A stretch of DNA of 64,000 nucleotides from an uncultured Acetatifactor sp. (GCA_910577665.1 CAJTOJ010000021.1:1-64000), one strand, 5' to 3'. Shown: positions 26,647 through 35,909, counted from the first letter of the stretch. Notes: generated by a model from the letters alone, not told the origin. Numbers and translations: made by a program.

Positions 26647-27570
26647 ATGCATTATGAAGTTTATGTAGACAGTTTATTTCTGGTCAACTTTGTGATGAAC
26701 CTCTATCTGCTGCTGCTGGTAGACCGCAGTAGCCTTGGCACTGCCACGCCGGGGCGTCTGTTGTCCGGCGCAGCCCTGGGAGGAATCTGCTGTCTGCTGC
26801 CCCTGCCCTTTATGGCCCCGGCAGCGGTGAAACTGGCGCTGGGAGCGGTTGTGGGGACAGTGGGGATGCTGCTTGTGGCATTTCCGGTGAAGTCCTTCAG
26901 AATGTTTCTGAAGCTGCTGGAAAAGCTTCTGCTCTATTCCTTCTGCATGGGCGGAGGGCTGTTGTTCCTAATCAGGAGCTTTCCTGCCCTTAGGGGCTTT
27001 CTGGGAAAAGGAAGCGGGATCATGGGAGTGGGAGGAGTGCTGTATCTGTTCCTGGTGCATTCCCGGAAAAAGGATGTGCAGGCAGACTGGATGTGCAGGG
27101 CCATCCTGGTCAGGGGAGAATCCATCGTGACGGTGGAGGCCATGGTGGATACCGGCAACAGTCTCATGGAACCCATTAGTGGGAAACCGGTCTGTGTGGT
27201 GGACAGGGAGGTACTGGAGAAGCTGGGGTATGTGGGAAGCGGGATACGCCATGAGGGGAACCTGGGATACAGGGTGATTCCCTATCACAGCATTGGGAAA
27301 AAGCGGGGGATCCTGGAAGGATACCTTTTACCCCATCTGCAGATCCAGAGGGACGGGATCAGAAAGGATTTCCAGGATGTGTACATAGCAGCTGGCCCGG
27401 AAGGTATCCATGGGGCTCATAGTGCAGGGACAGAATCCATAAAAATGATTGTAAACCCCATGCTCTTAACAGAGGAAAAGGGGGCCGCAAGGCGGCAGAA
27501 TGCGAGGAGATATGATATTAAAAGTGGCGATACCAGGAAGACTACAGTTCAAAATGATCCGCAGGGATAA
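26647..27570 (+). CDS. spoIIGA: Pro-sigma-E processing protease SpoIIGA
   Basis: A 307-residue membrane aspartic protease that removes the pro-sequence of sigma-E after a signal from the forespore. Five hydrophobic segments fill the first half (FLVNFVMNLYLLLLV and following). The catalytic aspartate is in VDTGNSL near residue 168. The ATG at 26647 follows AAAAGGATG; an earlier ATG at 26629 lies ahead of that ribosome binding site. The gene overlaps sigE by 59 bases, tying protease and substrate in one transcript behind a Spo0A-type promoter. Confidence 0.94.
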   Translation: MHYEVYVDSLFLVNFVMNLYLLLLVDRSSLGTATPGRLLSGAALGGICCLLPLPFMAPAAVKLALGAVVGTVGMLLVAFPVKSFRMFLKLLEKLLLYSFCMGGGLLFLIRSFPALRGFLGKGSGIMGVGGVLYLFLVHSRKKDVQADWMCRAILVRGESIVTVEAMVDTGNSLMEPISGKPVCVVDREVLEKLGYVGSGIRHEGNLGYRVIPYHSIGKKRGILEGYLLPHLQIQRDGIRKDFQDVYIAAGPEGIHGAHSAGTESIKMIVNPMLLTEEKGAARRQNARRYDIKSGDTRKTTVQNDPQG

Positions 27571-28249
27571 CCTGCTTCTGCATAAGAAGGGGGAGATCCA
27601 CTATATCGGTGGGGCAGAGGTACTGCCGCCGCCTCTGGAAATGGAGAAGGAGAGTCAGGTAATAAGCGACCTGGGAACCGAGATTGATGCGGAGGCCAAA
27701 GCGATTCTTATCGAACACAATCTGCGCCTGGTGGTGTACATAGCCAAGAAATTCGACAATACGGGAGTAGGGGTGGAGGATCTGATCTCCATTGGCACCA
27801 TAGGACTGATCAAGTCTATCAATACCTTTAACCCGGAAAAAAATATCAAACTGGCCACTTATGCCTCCAGGTGCATTGAGAATGAGATCCTTATGTACCT
27901 CAGGCGGAACAATAAAACCAAACTGGAGGTGTCCATAGACGAGCCGCTGAATGTGGACTGGGACGGCAATGAACTGCTGCTGTCAGATATTTTGGGAACG
28001 GATGAAGATGTCATCTACAGGGACATCGAGACAGAAGTGGAGAGAAAAGTCCTGCTTGGCGCCATCAGCAAGCTTTCGGACAGGGAGAAGACCATAGTCA
28101 ACCTCCGCTTTGGCCTGGGAAGCCGGGACGGGCAGGAGATGACCCAGAAGGAAGTGGCATCCCTGCTGGGGATCTCCCAGTCCTACATATCCAGGCTGGA
28201 GAAGAAGATCATGCGCCAGTTGAAAAAAGAGATGAGCAGCCATATATAG
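27512..28249 (+). CDS. sigE: Sporulation sigma factor E precursor
   Basis: A 245-residue sigma-70 family protein, the early mother-cell sigma factor. The first 30 residues form an amphipathic, basic pro-sequence ending before YIGGAEVLPPPL, the position where SpoIIGA cuts in Bacillus. Region 2 (NLRLVVYIAKKFDNTG, EDLISIGTIGLIKSI) and region 4 (EVASLLGISQSYISRLEKKI) are complete. The ATG at 27512 follows GCGAGGAG inside spoIIGA. It is co-transcribed with spoIIGA; sigG, next in many relatives, is inverted here. Confidence 0.96.
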   Translation: MILKVAIPGRLQFKMIRRDNLLLHKKGEIHYIGGAEVLPPPLEMEKESQVISDLGTEIDAEAKAILIEHNLRLVVYIAKKFDNTGVGVEDLISIGTIGLIKSINTFNPEKNIKLATYASRCIENEILMYLRRNNKTKLEVSIDEPLNVDWDGNELLLSDILGTDEDVIYRDIETEVERKVLLGAISKLSDREKTIVNLRFGLGSRDGQEMTQKEVASLLGISQSYISRLEKKIMRQLKKEMSSHI

Positions 28250-28272
28250 GAATAAAATTTCAGGAGACCTAC

Positions 28273-28301
28273 TGGCGCAATGCCGTAAAATAGGGTATAA
28301 T
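28273..28301 (+). promoter_or_regulatory. Possible promoter of the 28432 gene
   Basis: A perfect TATAAT (28296-28301) is preceded at 17 bases by the poor -35 TGGCGC. Confidence 0.4.
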
Positions 28302-28431
28302 GATGAGACAGAAGAGAAATATTCCGGCTTCTGGCCGCAATGGTACAGATGTGCCGTAATATTGGAAGCTATTTTGAAACAGGACGCATCTTGCTTGCAA
28401 ATAGAAGTTTTTACCGGGGATACATAATAGC

Positions 28432-28749
28432 ATGATAAATCGGGAAGATATATTATCGATGGAATACTTGAAAAAGGCGGAATATACAGGGAGTCATCGG
28501 GGAATGCGGTACCGTCTGGAACGTGTGGAGAAGGAAGAGGGGGACAAGAGACTGAAGGTAACGGTCTGGCCGGAGCCCTTTAACTTTTTTACCACACCGG
28601 CACAGGAGAAGGAAAGTGCGGAATTTACCTTTGCCGAGGATGGTGTTGTGGATGCTGTGGCGTGGATGAATGACAGATTCCGCGCAGGGCGGGAAAAGTG
28701 GGAACATGCCACTGACAATTGGGATATTCTGCCGGAAACGTGGCGGTGA
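28432..28749 (+). CDS. Hypothetical protein, 105 residues
   Basis: A small soluble, charged protein with no signal peptide or membrane segment (EYLKKAEYTGSHRGMRYRLERV, then a pattern WPEPFNFFTTP and a C-terminal WMNDRFRAGREKWEHA). I do not recognise a family. Its frame is well preserved, with codon use like its neighbours. It lies between sigE and a VanZ-like gene, six bases before the latter, so the two are probably co-transcribed. A link to sporulation is possible only by position. Confidence 0.65.
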   Translation: MINREDILSMEYLKKAEYTGSHRGMRYRLERVEKEEGDKRLKVTVWPEPFNFFTTPAQEKESAEFTFAEDGVVDAVAWMNDRFRAGREKWEHATDNWDILPETWR

Positions 28750-28755
28750 TACACT

Positions 28756-29262
28756 ATGATAAAATATATAATCAGAGATCTGTTGTCAGTCATGCAGTAC
28801 CTGCCCTTCGGACTGTTGATCGGGATTCCTCTGGGGATCCTGCTATTATGCTTTACCAAGAAAGATACGGACAGACGGAAGAGAATCCTGCCTATGGTGG
28901 TATTCGGATTCTGCCTGGCAGTGATTTTTACGATCACATTCCTATCCAGGGAGAGCGGCAGCCGTAAGGGACTGGACCTGGAGTTGTTCTCCACATGGGG
29001 GATCAACGCCAGGAACAATGCCTATGTGATAGAAAATGTGCTGCTGTTTATCCCTTATGGGTTTGTGTGCTGCTGGGCCTTCAAACAGGTCAGGGGATTC
29101 TGGTGCTGTACCTTCATAGGGGCGCTGACCAGCCTGACAGTGGAATGTCTCCAGCTGATTACCCAGAGAGGATACTTCCAGATAGACGACATCCTGACCA
29201 ATACCCTGGGCAGTGTGATCGGCTGGCTGGTATTCCGCATGTTTTTCACAAGGCGCGGATAG
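28756..29262 (+). CDS. VanZ-family membrane protein
   Basis: A 168-residue protein with four predicted membrane segments (LPFGLLIGIPLGILLLCF, LPMVVFGFCLAVIFTITFL and two later). The VanZ hallmarks are NVLLFIPYGF near residue 96 and ECLQLITQRGYFQIDDILTNTLGS near 128, the latter quoted in part. VanZ proteins are of uncertain function; one raises teicoplanin resistance. It is convergent with sigG. Confidence 0.88.
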   Translation: MIKYIIRDLLSVMQYLPFGLLIGIPLGILLLCFTKKDTDRRKRILPMVVFGFCLAVIFTITFLSRESGSRKGLDLELFSTWGINARNNAYVIENVLLFIPYGFVCCWAFKQVRGFWCCTFIGALTSLTVECLQLITQRGYFQIDDILTNTLGSVIGWLVFRMFFTRRG

Positions 29263-29358
29263 ATGGTCAGATAAGTGGCAGAAGGTCTGGTGGGCCAGGT
29301 AAGGGATGTCGCTGTTAGATGGGCACAGGACAAAAAGCCTGCAAAAAGAGAGTACGGG

Positions 29359-30138
29359 CTATGCTGTGAGATAATTGCGCATGGTCCGGAGGGCATTTTT
29401 TTCCAGGCGGGACACCTGGGCCTGGGAGATACCGATGGACTCAGCTACTTCCATCTGGGTCTTGCCTTCAAAGAAGCGCAGGGAGATGATCTCGTGTTCC
29501 CTGGGATTCAGGCGTTTCATGGCTTCACTTAGGGAGAGATGCTCCACCCAGGTCTCTTCTTTGTTTTTTTTGTCACTGATCTGGTCCATCACGTAGAGTG
29601 TATCCCCGCCATCTGTGAACACAGGTTCATACAGACTCATGGGATTCTGGATGGCGTCCAGGGCATAGGCAATATCCTCCTTGGGAATGCCGATCTCCCC
29701 GGCGATCTCTTCCATGGTGGGTTCCTTTAGGTTTTTTCTGGTAAGGTTCTCCCGGGCGTATATGGCTTTGTAGGCGGTGTCTTTCAGGGAGCGGGATACC
29801 CTGAGGCTGCTATTGTCCCTGAGGAACCGCCTGATCTCACCAATGATCATGGGCACGGCATAGGTGGAAAATTTCACATTCAAGGAGGAATCGAAGTTGT
29901 CAATGGCCTTGATCAAGCCGATGCAGCCGATCTGGAACAGGTCATCCACATTCTCGTTGCTGGAGGAGAAGCGCTTGATGACGCTTAAGACCAGGCGCAG
30001 ATTCCCCTCAATATACGCTTGTCTTGCTTTTGTGTCGCCAGCTTCTATCTGTCTGAAGAGGGCTTCCTTTTCTTCTGCTTTCAGCAGCGGAAGCTTTGCG
30101 GTGTTGACACCGCAGATTTCAACTTTTCCCTGTGTCAT
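29359..30138 (-). CDS. sigG: Late forespore sigma factor G
   Basis: A 259-residue sigma factor with no pro-sequence. The N-terminus has the sigma-G signature KVEICGVNTAKLPLLKAEE, region 2 has VDDLFQIGCIGLIKAIDNFD, and region 4 ends VAESIGISQAQVSRLEKNAL. A GAGGG ribosome binding site precedes the ATG at 30138. In Bacillus and many Clostridia sigG follows sigE on the same strand; here it is inverted and separated by two genes. A sigma-G-type promoter lies upstream, suggesting autoactivation. Confidence 0.95.
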   Translation of the reverse strand: MTQGKVEICGVNTAKLPLLKAEEKEALFRQIEAGDTKARQAYIEGNLRLVLSVIKRFSSSNENVDDLFQIGCIGLIKAIDNFDSSLNVKFSTYAVPMIIGEIRRFLRDNSSLRVSRSLKDTAYKAIYARENLTRKNLKEPTMEEIAGEIGIPKEDIAYALDAIQNPMSLYEPVFTDGGDTLYVMDQISDKKNKEETWVEHLSLSEAMKRLNPREHEIISLRFFEGKTQMEVAESIGISQAQVSRLEKNALRTMRNYLTA

Positions 30139-30197
30139 GATAACCCTCGTTTCTGCATTTTACTGTGCTTGCCAATTCTGGTGCAAATTACTAATGG

Positions 30198-30227
30198 TAG
30201 TATGTACCTGGATAGCAAAATTATTCC
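30198..30227 (-). promoter_or_regulatory. Sigma-G-type promoter of sigG
   Basis: On the minus strand GGAATA (30227-30222) and CATACTA (30204-30198) are separated by 17 bases. CATACTA is the exact sigma-G/F -10 consensus and the -35 is one base from TGAATA. The predicted leader is about 50 bases. Confidence 0.6.
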
Positions 30228-30343
30228 GTCTGGGGAAGATTTCGCCTGTGTACCGGAACAGATGTAATTTAGCAGATGGAGGATACTTTCCGGGACCTGG
30301 CGCATATGAATAGAAGAAAGCGTATGATGCGGAGAGAAGGACG

Positions 30344-30577
30344 ATGCTGTTTTCAGAGTTTAAATGCAAGGATGTGATCAACATCAGGGACTGCAAGAAA
30401 TTGGGAAGGGTCTGTGACCTGGAGTTCGACCAGTGCAGCGGATGTATCTGCAAGATCATGGTGCCGGGATGCAACAAAGTCTTAAGTTTTCTCAATTGTG
30501 AACCAAATATCGTGATTCCGTATAAAGACATACGGCAAATAGGCCCGGACATCATTCTGGTTGACATTCATTGCTGA
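30344..30577 (+). CDS. YlmC/YmxH-family PRC-barrel sporulation protein
   Basis: A 77-residue beta-barrel protein (EFKCKDVINIRDCKKLGRV, CKIMVPGCNKVLSFL, NIVIPYKDIRQIGPDIILVD). Members of this family are frequent near sigE/sigG and in spore-former genomes, but their biochemical role is unknown. The cysteine content, including CSGCIC, is notable. GAAGGACG lies before the ATG. It is divergent from sigG, sharing a 205-base intergenic region. Confidence 0.85.
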   Translation: MLFSEFKCKDVINIRDCKKLGRVCDLEFDQCSGCICKIMVPGCNKVLSFLNCEPNIVIPYKDIRQIGPDIILVDIHC

Positions 30578-30688
30578 GTGTGGTAGCTTTTAAGGGAAAG
30601 AAAGGCAATCCCCTGAAGCGGTGTGGGGAAGAAGAAAAGCATTCCCGGACTGTGGGGATGTCTGCTGAAGCAGGCAGGAGGGATACGT

Positions 30689-31138
30689 ATGAAATGTCCT
30701 TATTGTAATCATGAGAATACCAGGGTAGTGGATTCCAGGCCTGCGGAGGAGAACAATTCCATCCGCCGCCGCCGGGTGTGCGATGAATGCGGGAAGCGTT
30801 TTACAACGTATGAGAAGGTGGATACCATTCCCTTGATCGTTATCAAGAAGGATGACAACAGAGAGGCCTATGATAGGGCAAAGGTGCAGGCAGGTGTGCT
30901 CAGATCCTGCCATAAGAGACCCGTAAGTGCTTCCCAGATCACCAGCCTGGTGGACCAGGTGGAATACGAGATCTTCAATATGGAGGAGAAGGAGATTGCA
31001 AGCCAGGTGATCGGGGAACTGGTGATGAACAAGTTAAAGGATCTGGACGCAGTGGCCTATGTGCGCTTTGCCTCCGTGTACAGGGAGTTCAAGGACGTGA
31101 ACACGTTTATGGACGAGCTGAAGAAGATACTGGAGTGA
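30689..31138 (+). CDS. nrdR: Ribonucleotide-reductase repressor NrdR
   Basis: A 149-residue repressor. A zinc ribbon (CPYC at residues 3-6, CDEC near 31) is followed by an ATP-cone (PLIVIKKDDNREAYDRAKV). NrdR senses ATP and dATP and binds NrdR boxes before nrd operons; none is seen in this window. The ATG at 30689 follows AGGAGGGA and matches the family start MKCPYC. A strong hairpin terminator follows. Confidence 0.96.
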   Translation: MKCPYCNHENTRVVDSRPAEENNSIRRRRVCDECGKRFTTYEKVDTIPLIVIKKDDNREAYDRAKVQAGVLRSCHKRPVSASQITSLVDQVEYEIFNMEEKEIASQVIGELVMNKLKDLDAVAYVRFASVYREFKDVNTFMDELKKILE

Positions 31139-31250
31139 GAACGGCCCGCAGTCCTGCCTAAAGGGGTATGCGGCTATGTTTACCGGCCAAGAGTGCAATT
31201 GTATTTCAGGCGTCTTGAATCGGAAATTGCCTTGGCGGATGCCGCCAGCG

Positions 31251-31301
31251 AAGAGGCTGTGAAAAATAGGAGTCGAAAAACTCCGTTTTTCACAGCCTCT
31301 T
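31251..31301. terminator. Strong bidirectional terminator
   Basis: AAGAGGCTGTGAAAAA (31251-31266) pairs perfectly over 16 bases with 31286-31301, with an inner GGAGT/ACTCC stem. The A and T runs fall at the stem centre. It lies between convergent nrdR and the flippase gene. Confidence 0.8.
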
Positions 31302-31339
31302 ATTTCGTGGAGTTTTTTGTACGGAATAAAGAACATCCG

Positions 31340-32764
31340 TCAGACCTTGGAGTGTTTCCTTAGGAAGCGGTAGAGGCATCCTAAGTAGAGGATTCCCAGG
31401 GCAAGCTGTCCGGCCAGTATTCCCCACAGGTAGCCTTTGATGCCCACTCTGGGAACAGCCAGGAACACGAATCCCAGGCGGATCAGCAGGCAGAACACAT
31501 TCATGAGGAAGATCCTGCCAGCCATTCCCAGACCTTGGAGGATGCTTGACAAAGTGGTATCCAGATACAAAAAGGGGCAGATGAAGCCCAGGGTCTGGAT
31601 AAAATATCCGGCCAGGGGGCTGTGGAAGAGGGTAGTACCGGCCCAGCTGCCAAACAGCACGAAGATGGCCATACAGCAGGCGCCCATGAGACCGCAGTAT
31701 TTGACAGTACGGACTGTGGCACGTTGCACCGCCTTCATATCCCCTAAGGCATAATTTTCCGAGATCATGGGAAGCAGCAGCACAGCCACGGAGCTGGTCA
31801 GGGCGTTGGGGAAGAAGATGAATGGCATGGCCATGCCGGTGAGAACGCCGTACATGCTTAAGGCTGTCACATTGTCATAGCCGTAGAGCCGTAGACAGGA
31901 CGGAATGGATACGGCCTCCACGCTCTGGAGCAGGTTTAACACGATGCGGTTGGCTGTCAGTGGAAGGGCCATGGCCAGAAGCTGGTGATAGAGGGTAGCT
32001 GTGCGGGGACTTCCGGTGGGGGACAGGTATGCTGTAGCAGGAACTGGCCGCTTTTTCCCGTTCTGGAAGAGGCCTGCCCGGTGGCAGCCCTGTCCAAGGG
32101 GTGCCCTTAGGGAAGCCGGCAGATAGCGCCAGGCGGCAGCGGCTGCCACCAGCATGGAAGCCAGTTCCCCGATGGTGAGTCCCAGGACAGCTAACGCAAT
32201 ATCCGGGGTACGTCCTGCGGCCAGGGACCGGGCAGACAGCAGATAGACACATCCCACTCGGGTAATCTGTTCCAGAAGCTGGGTGGCAGAGGGGACGCCG
32301 GCCTTTTTGATGCCATAGAAATGCCCGTTGATGCAGGCATGAATGGTAGCAAAGGGGAGGGAGAAGGCCAGGATCCGCAGCATGGGAGCTGTGCGCCCTT
32401 CCTGGAGCAGTTGTACGGAAATGGGCTCTGCCAGATAGTATATGCCCAGGGCGCAAAACAGGGACAAGGGCAGGGAAATGCTCAGTCCCACGGCAAGAGG
32501 GCGCAGGGAAGGCCGTCTTTGCCGGGCTGCCTGTTCTGCCACGATCTTGGAGATAGCAGTCTGGTACCCGGCTGCAGTCAGGGAGAAAGACAGAGACAGT
32601 ACAGGCCCCAACAGCTGGTAGATGCCCATTCCCTCCTCTCCGAAGAGACGGGATAGATAGATCCGGTAGAAGAAGCCGATGATACGGCTGAAAAGCCCTG
32701 TGGCGGTGAGCAGCAGGGTTCCAAGAATCAAAGGATGGTTTCCGAATTTTTTCATGGTTTTCAT
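31340..32764 (-). CDS. SpoVB-like lipid flippase, MOP superfamily
   Basis: About 474 residues with some 12-14 membrane segments and the family N-terminus LLTATGLFSRIIGFFYRIYLSR followed by GEEGMGIYQLLGPVL. SpoVB and its relatives are MurJ-like flippases of lipid-linked precursors, in Bacillus needed for spore cortex. A specific lipid II role cannot be told from other oligosaccharide flippases by sequence alone. I chose ATG 32764 (MKTMKKFG), because TATAAT at 32798-32793 would be a -10 element just upstream; the open frame extends to 32833. Confidence 0.85.
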   Translation of the reverse strand: MKTMKKFGNHPLILGTLLLTATGLFSRIIGFFYRIYLSRLFGEEGMGIYQLLGPVLSLSFSLTAAGYQTAISKIVAEQAARQRRPSLRPLAVGLSISLPLSLFCALGIYYLAEPISVQLLQEGRTAPMLRILAFSLPFATIHACINGHFYGIKKAGVPSATQLLEQITRVGCVYLLSARSLAAGRTPDIALAVLGLTIGELASMLVAAAAAWRYLPASLRAPLGQGCHRAGLFQNGKKRPVPATAYLSPTGSPRTATLYHQLLAMALPLTANRIVLNLLQSVEAVSIPSCLRLYGYDNVTALSMYGVLTGMAMPFIFFPNALTSSVAVLLLPMISENYALGDMKAVQRATVRTVKYCGLMGACCMAIFVLFGSWAGTTLFHSPLAGYFIQTLGFICPFLYLDTTLSSILQGLGMAGRIFLMNVFCLLIRLGFVFLAVPRVGIKGYLWGILAGQLALGILYLGCLYRFLRKHSKV

Positions 32765-32954
32765 AGGATTGTCTGGACACAGGCTTTTCTCCATTATATT
32801 CCACATCCAAGATTGACAGAACAAAAGAGACATGCTATATATGGAAGAGGTGCCGGATGTAAGGAAAACCTGGGTACCACAGGCAATTCCCTTTATGTAT
32901 CCGGGCCTGTCCCACGTGGGAGGATTCCTGTGGGAAAGGTATGGAGGTGTTCAT

Positions 32955-34133
32955 ATGATATATCTGGACAATGCAGCTACTACAAGGATGGCGCCAGAGG
33001 TCCTGGAGGCCATGCTGCCGTACTTTACACAACAGTATGGCAATCCCAGCTCTATCCATGCCGGTGGGTCTGCAGGGAAAAAAGCAGTGAGCCAGGCCAG
33101 ACGGACCATAGCCCAGGCCATTGGAGCCAGGCAGGAGGAGATCTATTTTACATCGGGAGGATCTGAGGCAGACAACTGGGCCATAAAGGCAGTGGCAGAA
33201 AGCTACGGTCACAAGGGAAAACACATTATCACTGCGAAGATCGAGCATCATGCGGTGCTGCATACCTGCATGGAACTGGAGAAAAAGGGCTTCCAGGTCA
33301 CATACCTGGACGTGGATGGGGAGGGGAAGATATCGTTGGAGGAGCTGGTGGCAGCCATCCGGCCGGATACGATCCTGGTCAGTATCATGTGCGCCAACAA
33401 TGAGGTAGGTACCATAGAACCGGTGGCACAGATCGGTGCCATTACCAGACAGAGGGGTATCTTGTTCCACACAGATGCAGTGCAGGCCCTGGGGCAGATA
33501 CCTGTCCATGTGGAGGAGATGTGTGTGGATCTGCTCAGTGCCAGTGCCCATAAGCTGAACGGCCCAAAGGGAGTGGGAATGCTCTATATCCGGGAAGGTG
33601 TGGAGATCGGAGCCATGCTGTACGGTGGCACCCAGGAGAGAAAGCGTAGGGCAGGCACGGAAAATGTGCCGGGGATCGTGGGCTTTGGTGCGGCAGTGGA
33701 AAGGGCAGTTGGCCGGATGGAGGAAAAGGCAGCGGCAGTCAGACATCTGCGGGATTATCTGATCCGGCGTATAGAGGAGGAAATCCCCTATTGCCGGCTG
33801 AACGGACATGACAGGGACAGGCTTCCCGGAAATGTAAATTTTACCTTCCGGTTTGTCCGGGGAGAGTCTCTTGTCATACTGCTGGACATGAAGGGGATCT
33901 GTGCCTCCAGTGGTTCTGCATGTACATCAGGGGCTGTAGAAGCTTCCCATGTACTTCTGGCCATGGGCCTGGCAGAGGAGGATGCCCACGGGTCCCTGCG
34001 CATGACATTGTCTGAGGAGAATACCGTGGAAGAGCTGGATTATGTGGTGGAGCAGCTTGTACAGATCCTGGAAAAACTCCGGGGCATGTCGTCTTCCTAT
34101 GAGGCATTCCTGGCAGGAAAAGGAGAAGCATAA
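32955..34133 (+). CDS. Cysteine desulfurase, NifS/IscS family
   Basis: A 392-residue PLP enzyme converting cysteine to alanine and enzyme-bound persulfide. The N-terminus is MIYLDNAATTRMAPEVLEAM. PLP lysine is Lys200 in SAHKLNGPKG, and the persulfide cysteine is Cys323 in GSACTSG. It is the short-loop NifS type. Likely sulfur acceptors are Fe-S assembly, MnmA (39457) or ThiI. GGAGGTG precedes the ATG. Oddly it ends five bases before a Bce-type response regulator, so those genes may share its transcript. Confidence 0.93.
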   Translation: MIYLDNAATTRMAPEVLEAMLPYFTQQYGNPSSIHAGGSAGKKAVSQARRTIAQAIGARQEEIYFTSGGSEADNWAIKAVAESYGHKGKHIITAKIEHHAVLHTCMELEKKGFQVTYLDVDGEGKISLEELVAAIRPDTILVSIMCANNEVGTIEPVAQIGAITRQRGILFHTDAVQALGQIPVHVEEMCVDLLSASAHKLNGPKGVGMLYIREGVEIGAMLYGGTQERKRRAGTENVPGIVGFGAAVERAVGRMEEKAAAVRHLRDYLIRRIEEEIPYCRLNGHDRDRLPGNVNFTFRFVRGESLVILLDMKGICASSGSACTSGAVEASHVLLAMGLAEEDAHGSLRMTLSEENTVEELDYVVEQLVQILEKLRGMSSSYEAFLAGKGEA

Positions 34134-34138
34134 ATCAT

Positions 34139-34825
34139 ATGGAAAAGTATAAGATCCTGGTGGTGGAAGATGATGCTGTCATTGCAGGGGAGATGAGGGT
34201 ACATCTGGAAAAATGGGGTTACCAGGTGGAGTGTGTGGAGGACTTTCGGAATGTGATGCAGAAATTTGTCTCATATGCCCCGCATCTGGTGTTGATGGAT
34301 ATCGGACTTCCCTTTTTCAATGGCCATTACTGGTGTGCCCAGATCAGGCAGGTATCCCAGGTCCCGATTCTCTTTGTGTCCTCCGCAGGGGATAATATGA
34401 ATGTTGTCATGGCTGTAAATATGGGCGGGGATGATTTTATAGCGAAGCCTTTCGAGCTGGAGATCCTGGCGGCCAAGGTACAGGCACTGCTCAGACGGGC
34501 CTATGCCTTCCGGGGGCAGACCAGTGTGATGGAATACAAGGGAATCCTGCTGGATCTGTCAGATGCTTCCCTGGTGGTGGATGGCCAGAAAGTGGAGCTG
34601 ACCAAGAACGAATTCCGTATCCTGCAGTTGCTTTTTGAGAATGCAGAAAAGACAGTATCCCGGGAGACAATCATGAAGCGGCTGTGGGACAATGACTGCT
34701 TTGTGGATGACAATACCCTGACAGTGAATATGACCAGGCTGCGCAGGAAGCTGGAAGGAGTGGGAGCGGACTCCCTGATACACACCAAAAAGGGAATGGG
34801 ATACCGGATTGGAGAAGCTACATGA
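34139..34825 (+). CDS. OmpR-family response regulator, BceR-like
   Basis: A 228-residue regulator: receiver domain with phospho-acceptor Asp54 in LVLMDIGLPFF, and a C-terminal winged helix (ELTKNEFRILQLLFENAE, TVNMTRLRRKL). It overlaps the kinase gene by four bases (ATGA). Together with the following kinase and ABC transporter it forms a BceRSAB-type module, which senses and removes cell-wall-active peptides such as bacitracin or lantibiotics. The likely target is the inverted repeat at 35973-35990 before the transporter genes. Confidence 0.92.
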   Translation: MEKYKILVVEDDAVIAGEMRVHLEKWGYQVECVEDFRNVMQKFVSYAPHLVLMDIGLPFFNGHYWCAQIRQVSQVPILFVSSAGDNMNVVMAVNMGGDDFIAKPFELEILAAKVQALLRRAYAFRGQTSVMEYKGILLDLSDASLVVDGQKVELTKNEFRILQLLFENAEKTVSRETIMKRLWDNDCFVDDNTLTVNMTRLRRKLEGVGADSLIHTKKGMGYRIGEAT

Positions 34826-35877
34826 GAATATGGATGCGTTTCCTGCGGGAGAAAAGACTGACAATCGGGATGTACCTGTTGATGACAGGATTGTTCCTGG
34901 CAGTGGGCAGTCTCTATCACATAGAGAACCTGGAGAAGATGTTTTACGCTGCCATACTGGTGCTGTTTCTGGGGGGCATTGTGGGGATTTTCCAGGGAAT
35001 CCGGTATGTGGCTAAGAGCAGGCAGCTGGAAGAGACAGTAAAAGAATTCCAGGGGTCGGGAGAACTGTTTCTGGGGGAAATTTCCGGACAGGATATCACA
35101 TCCTGTGAGAAGGTCCAGGACTGCCAGACCCTGGAGGCGGTATACGCATATCTGATATATCTTGCAAGGGAGAAAGCCCGCAGGGCGCGGGAGGAATGGG
35201 AAGAGCAGACGGTGGAACACAATGATTATTATGTCATGTGGACTCACCAGATCAAGGTACCTATATCTGCCATGAAGCTGCTGCTGGAAGGGGGAAACGG
35301 ACAGGACAGGTCCTTCCTGATGAGGGAGGAGCTGTTCAAGATTGACCAGTATGTGGAGATGGTACTGGGTTTCCAGCGTCTGGAAAGCCTGGCAGAGGAC
35401 CTGGTGCTGGGCCCTTGCCAGCTGGATGCCATGTGCAGGCAGGTGGCAAAGAAGTTCTCGGTACTGTTTATCAACAAAGGACTGGCCCTGGATCTGCAGA
35501 CATCTGGTGCAGAAGTCATCACAGATGAGAAGTGGTTCATATTCTGTATGGAACAGATTCTCTCCAACAGCATCAAATATACCAGACGGGGCAGCATCCA
35601 TATTCATGGACAGAAGAAAGAGGACCAGGTACTTCTCTATGTGGAGGATACAGGGATCGGCATCCACAAGGAGGATCTGCCCCGGATCTTTGAGAGGGGA
35701 TTTACCGGTTATAATGGCCGTCTGGACAAAAAATCCACAGGCATCGGGCTGTATCTGTGCCGCAGGGTCTTCGACCATCTGGGCATAGGCATGGAGGTGA
35801 AAAGCCAGGTAGGGGAAGGTACCCAGGTGATACTGACCATGGTGGGAAGGGATTGTTTTCCTGGAAACAAAGGTTAA
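34822..35877 (+). CDS. Intramembrane-sensing histidine kinase, BceS-like
   Basis: A 351-residue kinase with two close membrane segments (residues about 14-32 and 39-58) and almost no extracellular loop, typical of kinases that sense through their ABC transporter. The phospho-acceptor is His142 in WTHQIKVPISAMKLL. The catalytic domain has EQILSNSIKYT, DTGIGI and STGIGLYL. The HQIKVP motif is the BceS subgroup hallmark. Its ligand cannot be predicted from sequence. Confidence 0.92.
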   Translation: MRIWMRFLREKRLTIGMYLLMTGLFLAVGSLYHIENLEKMFYAAILVLFLGGIVGIFQGIRYVAKSRQLEETVKEFQGSGELFLGEISGQDITSCEKVQDCQTLEAVYAYLIYLAREKARRAREEWEEQTVEHNDYYVMWTHQIKVPISAMKLLLEGGNGQDRSFLMREELFKIDQYVEMVLGFQRLESLAEDLVLGPCQLDAMCRQVAKKFSVLFINKGLALDLQTSGAEVITDEKWFIFCMEQILSNSIKYTRRGSIHIHGQKKEDQVLLYVEDTGIGIHKEDLPRIFERGFTGYNGRLDKKSTGIGLYLCRRVFDHLGIGMEVKSQVGEGTQVILTMVGRDCFPGNKG

Positions 35878-35909
35878 ACATAAACCCGGTAATATGGACC
35901 GGGAAGTGT

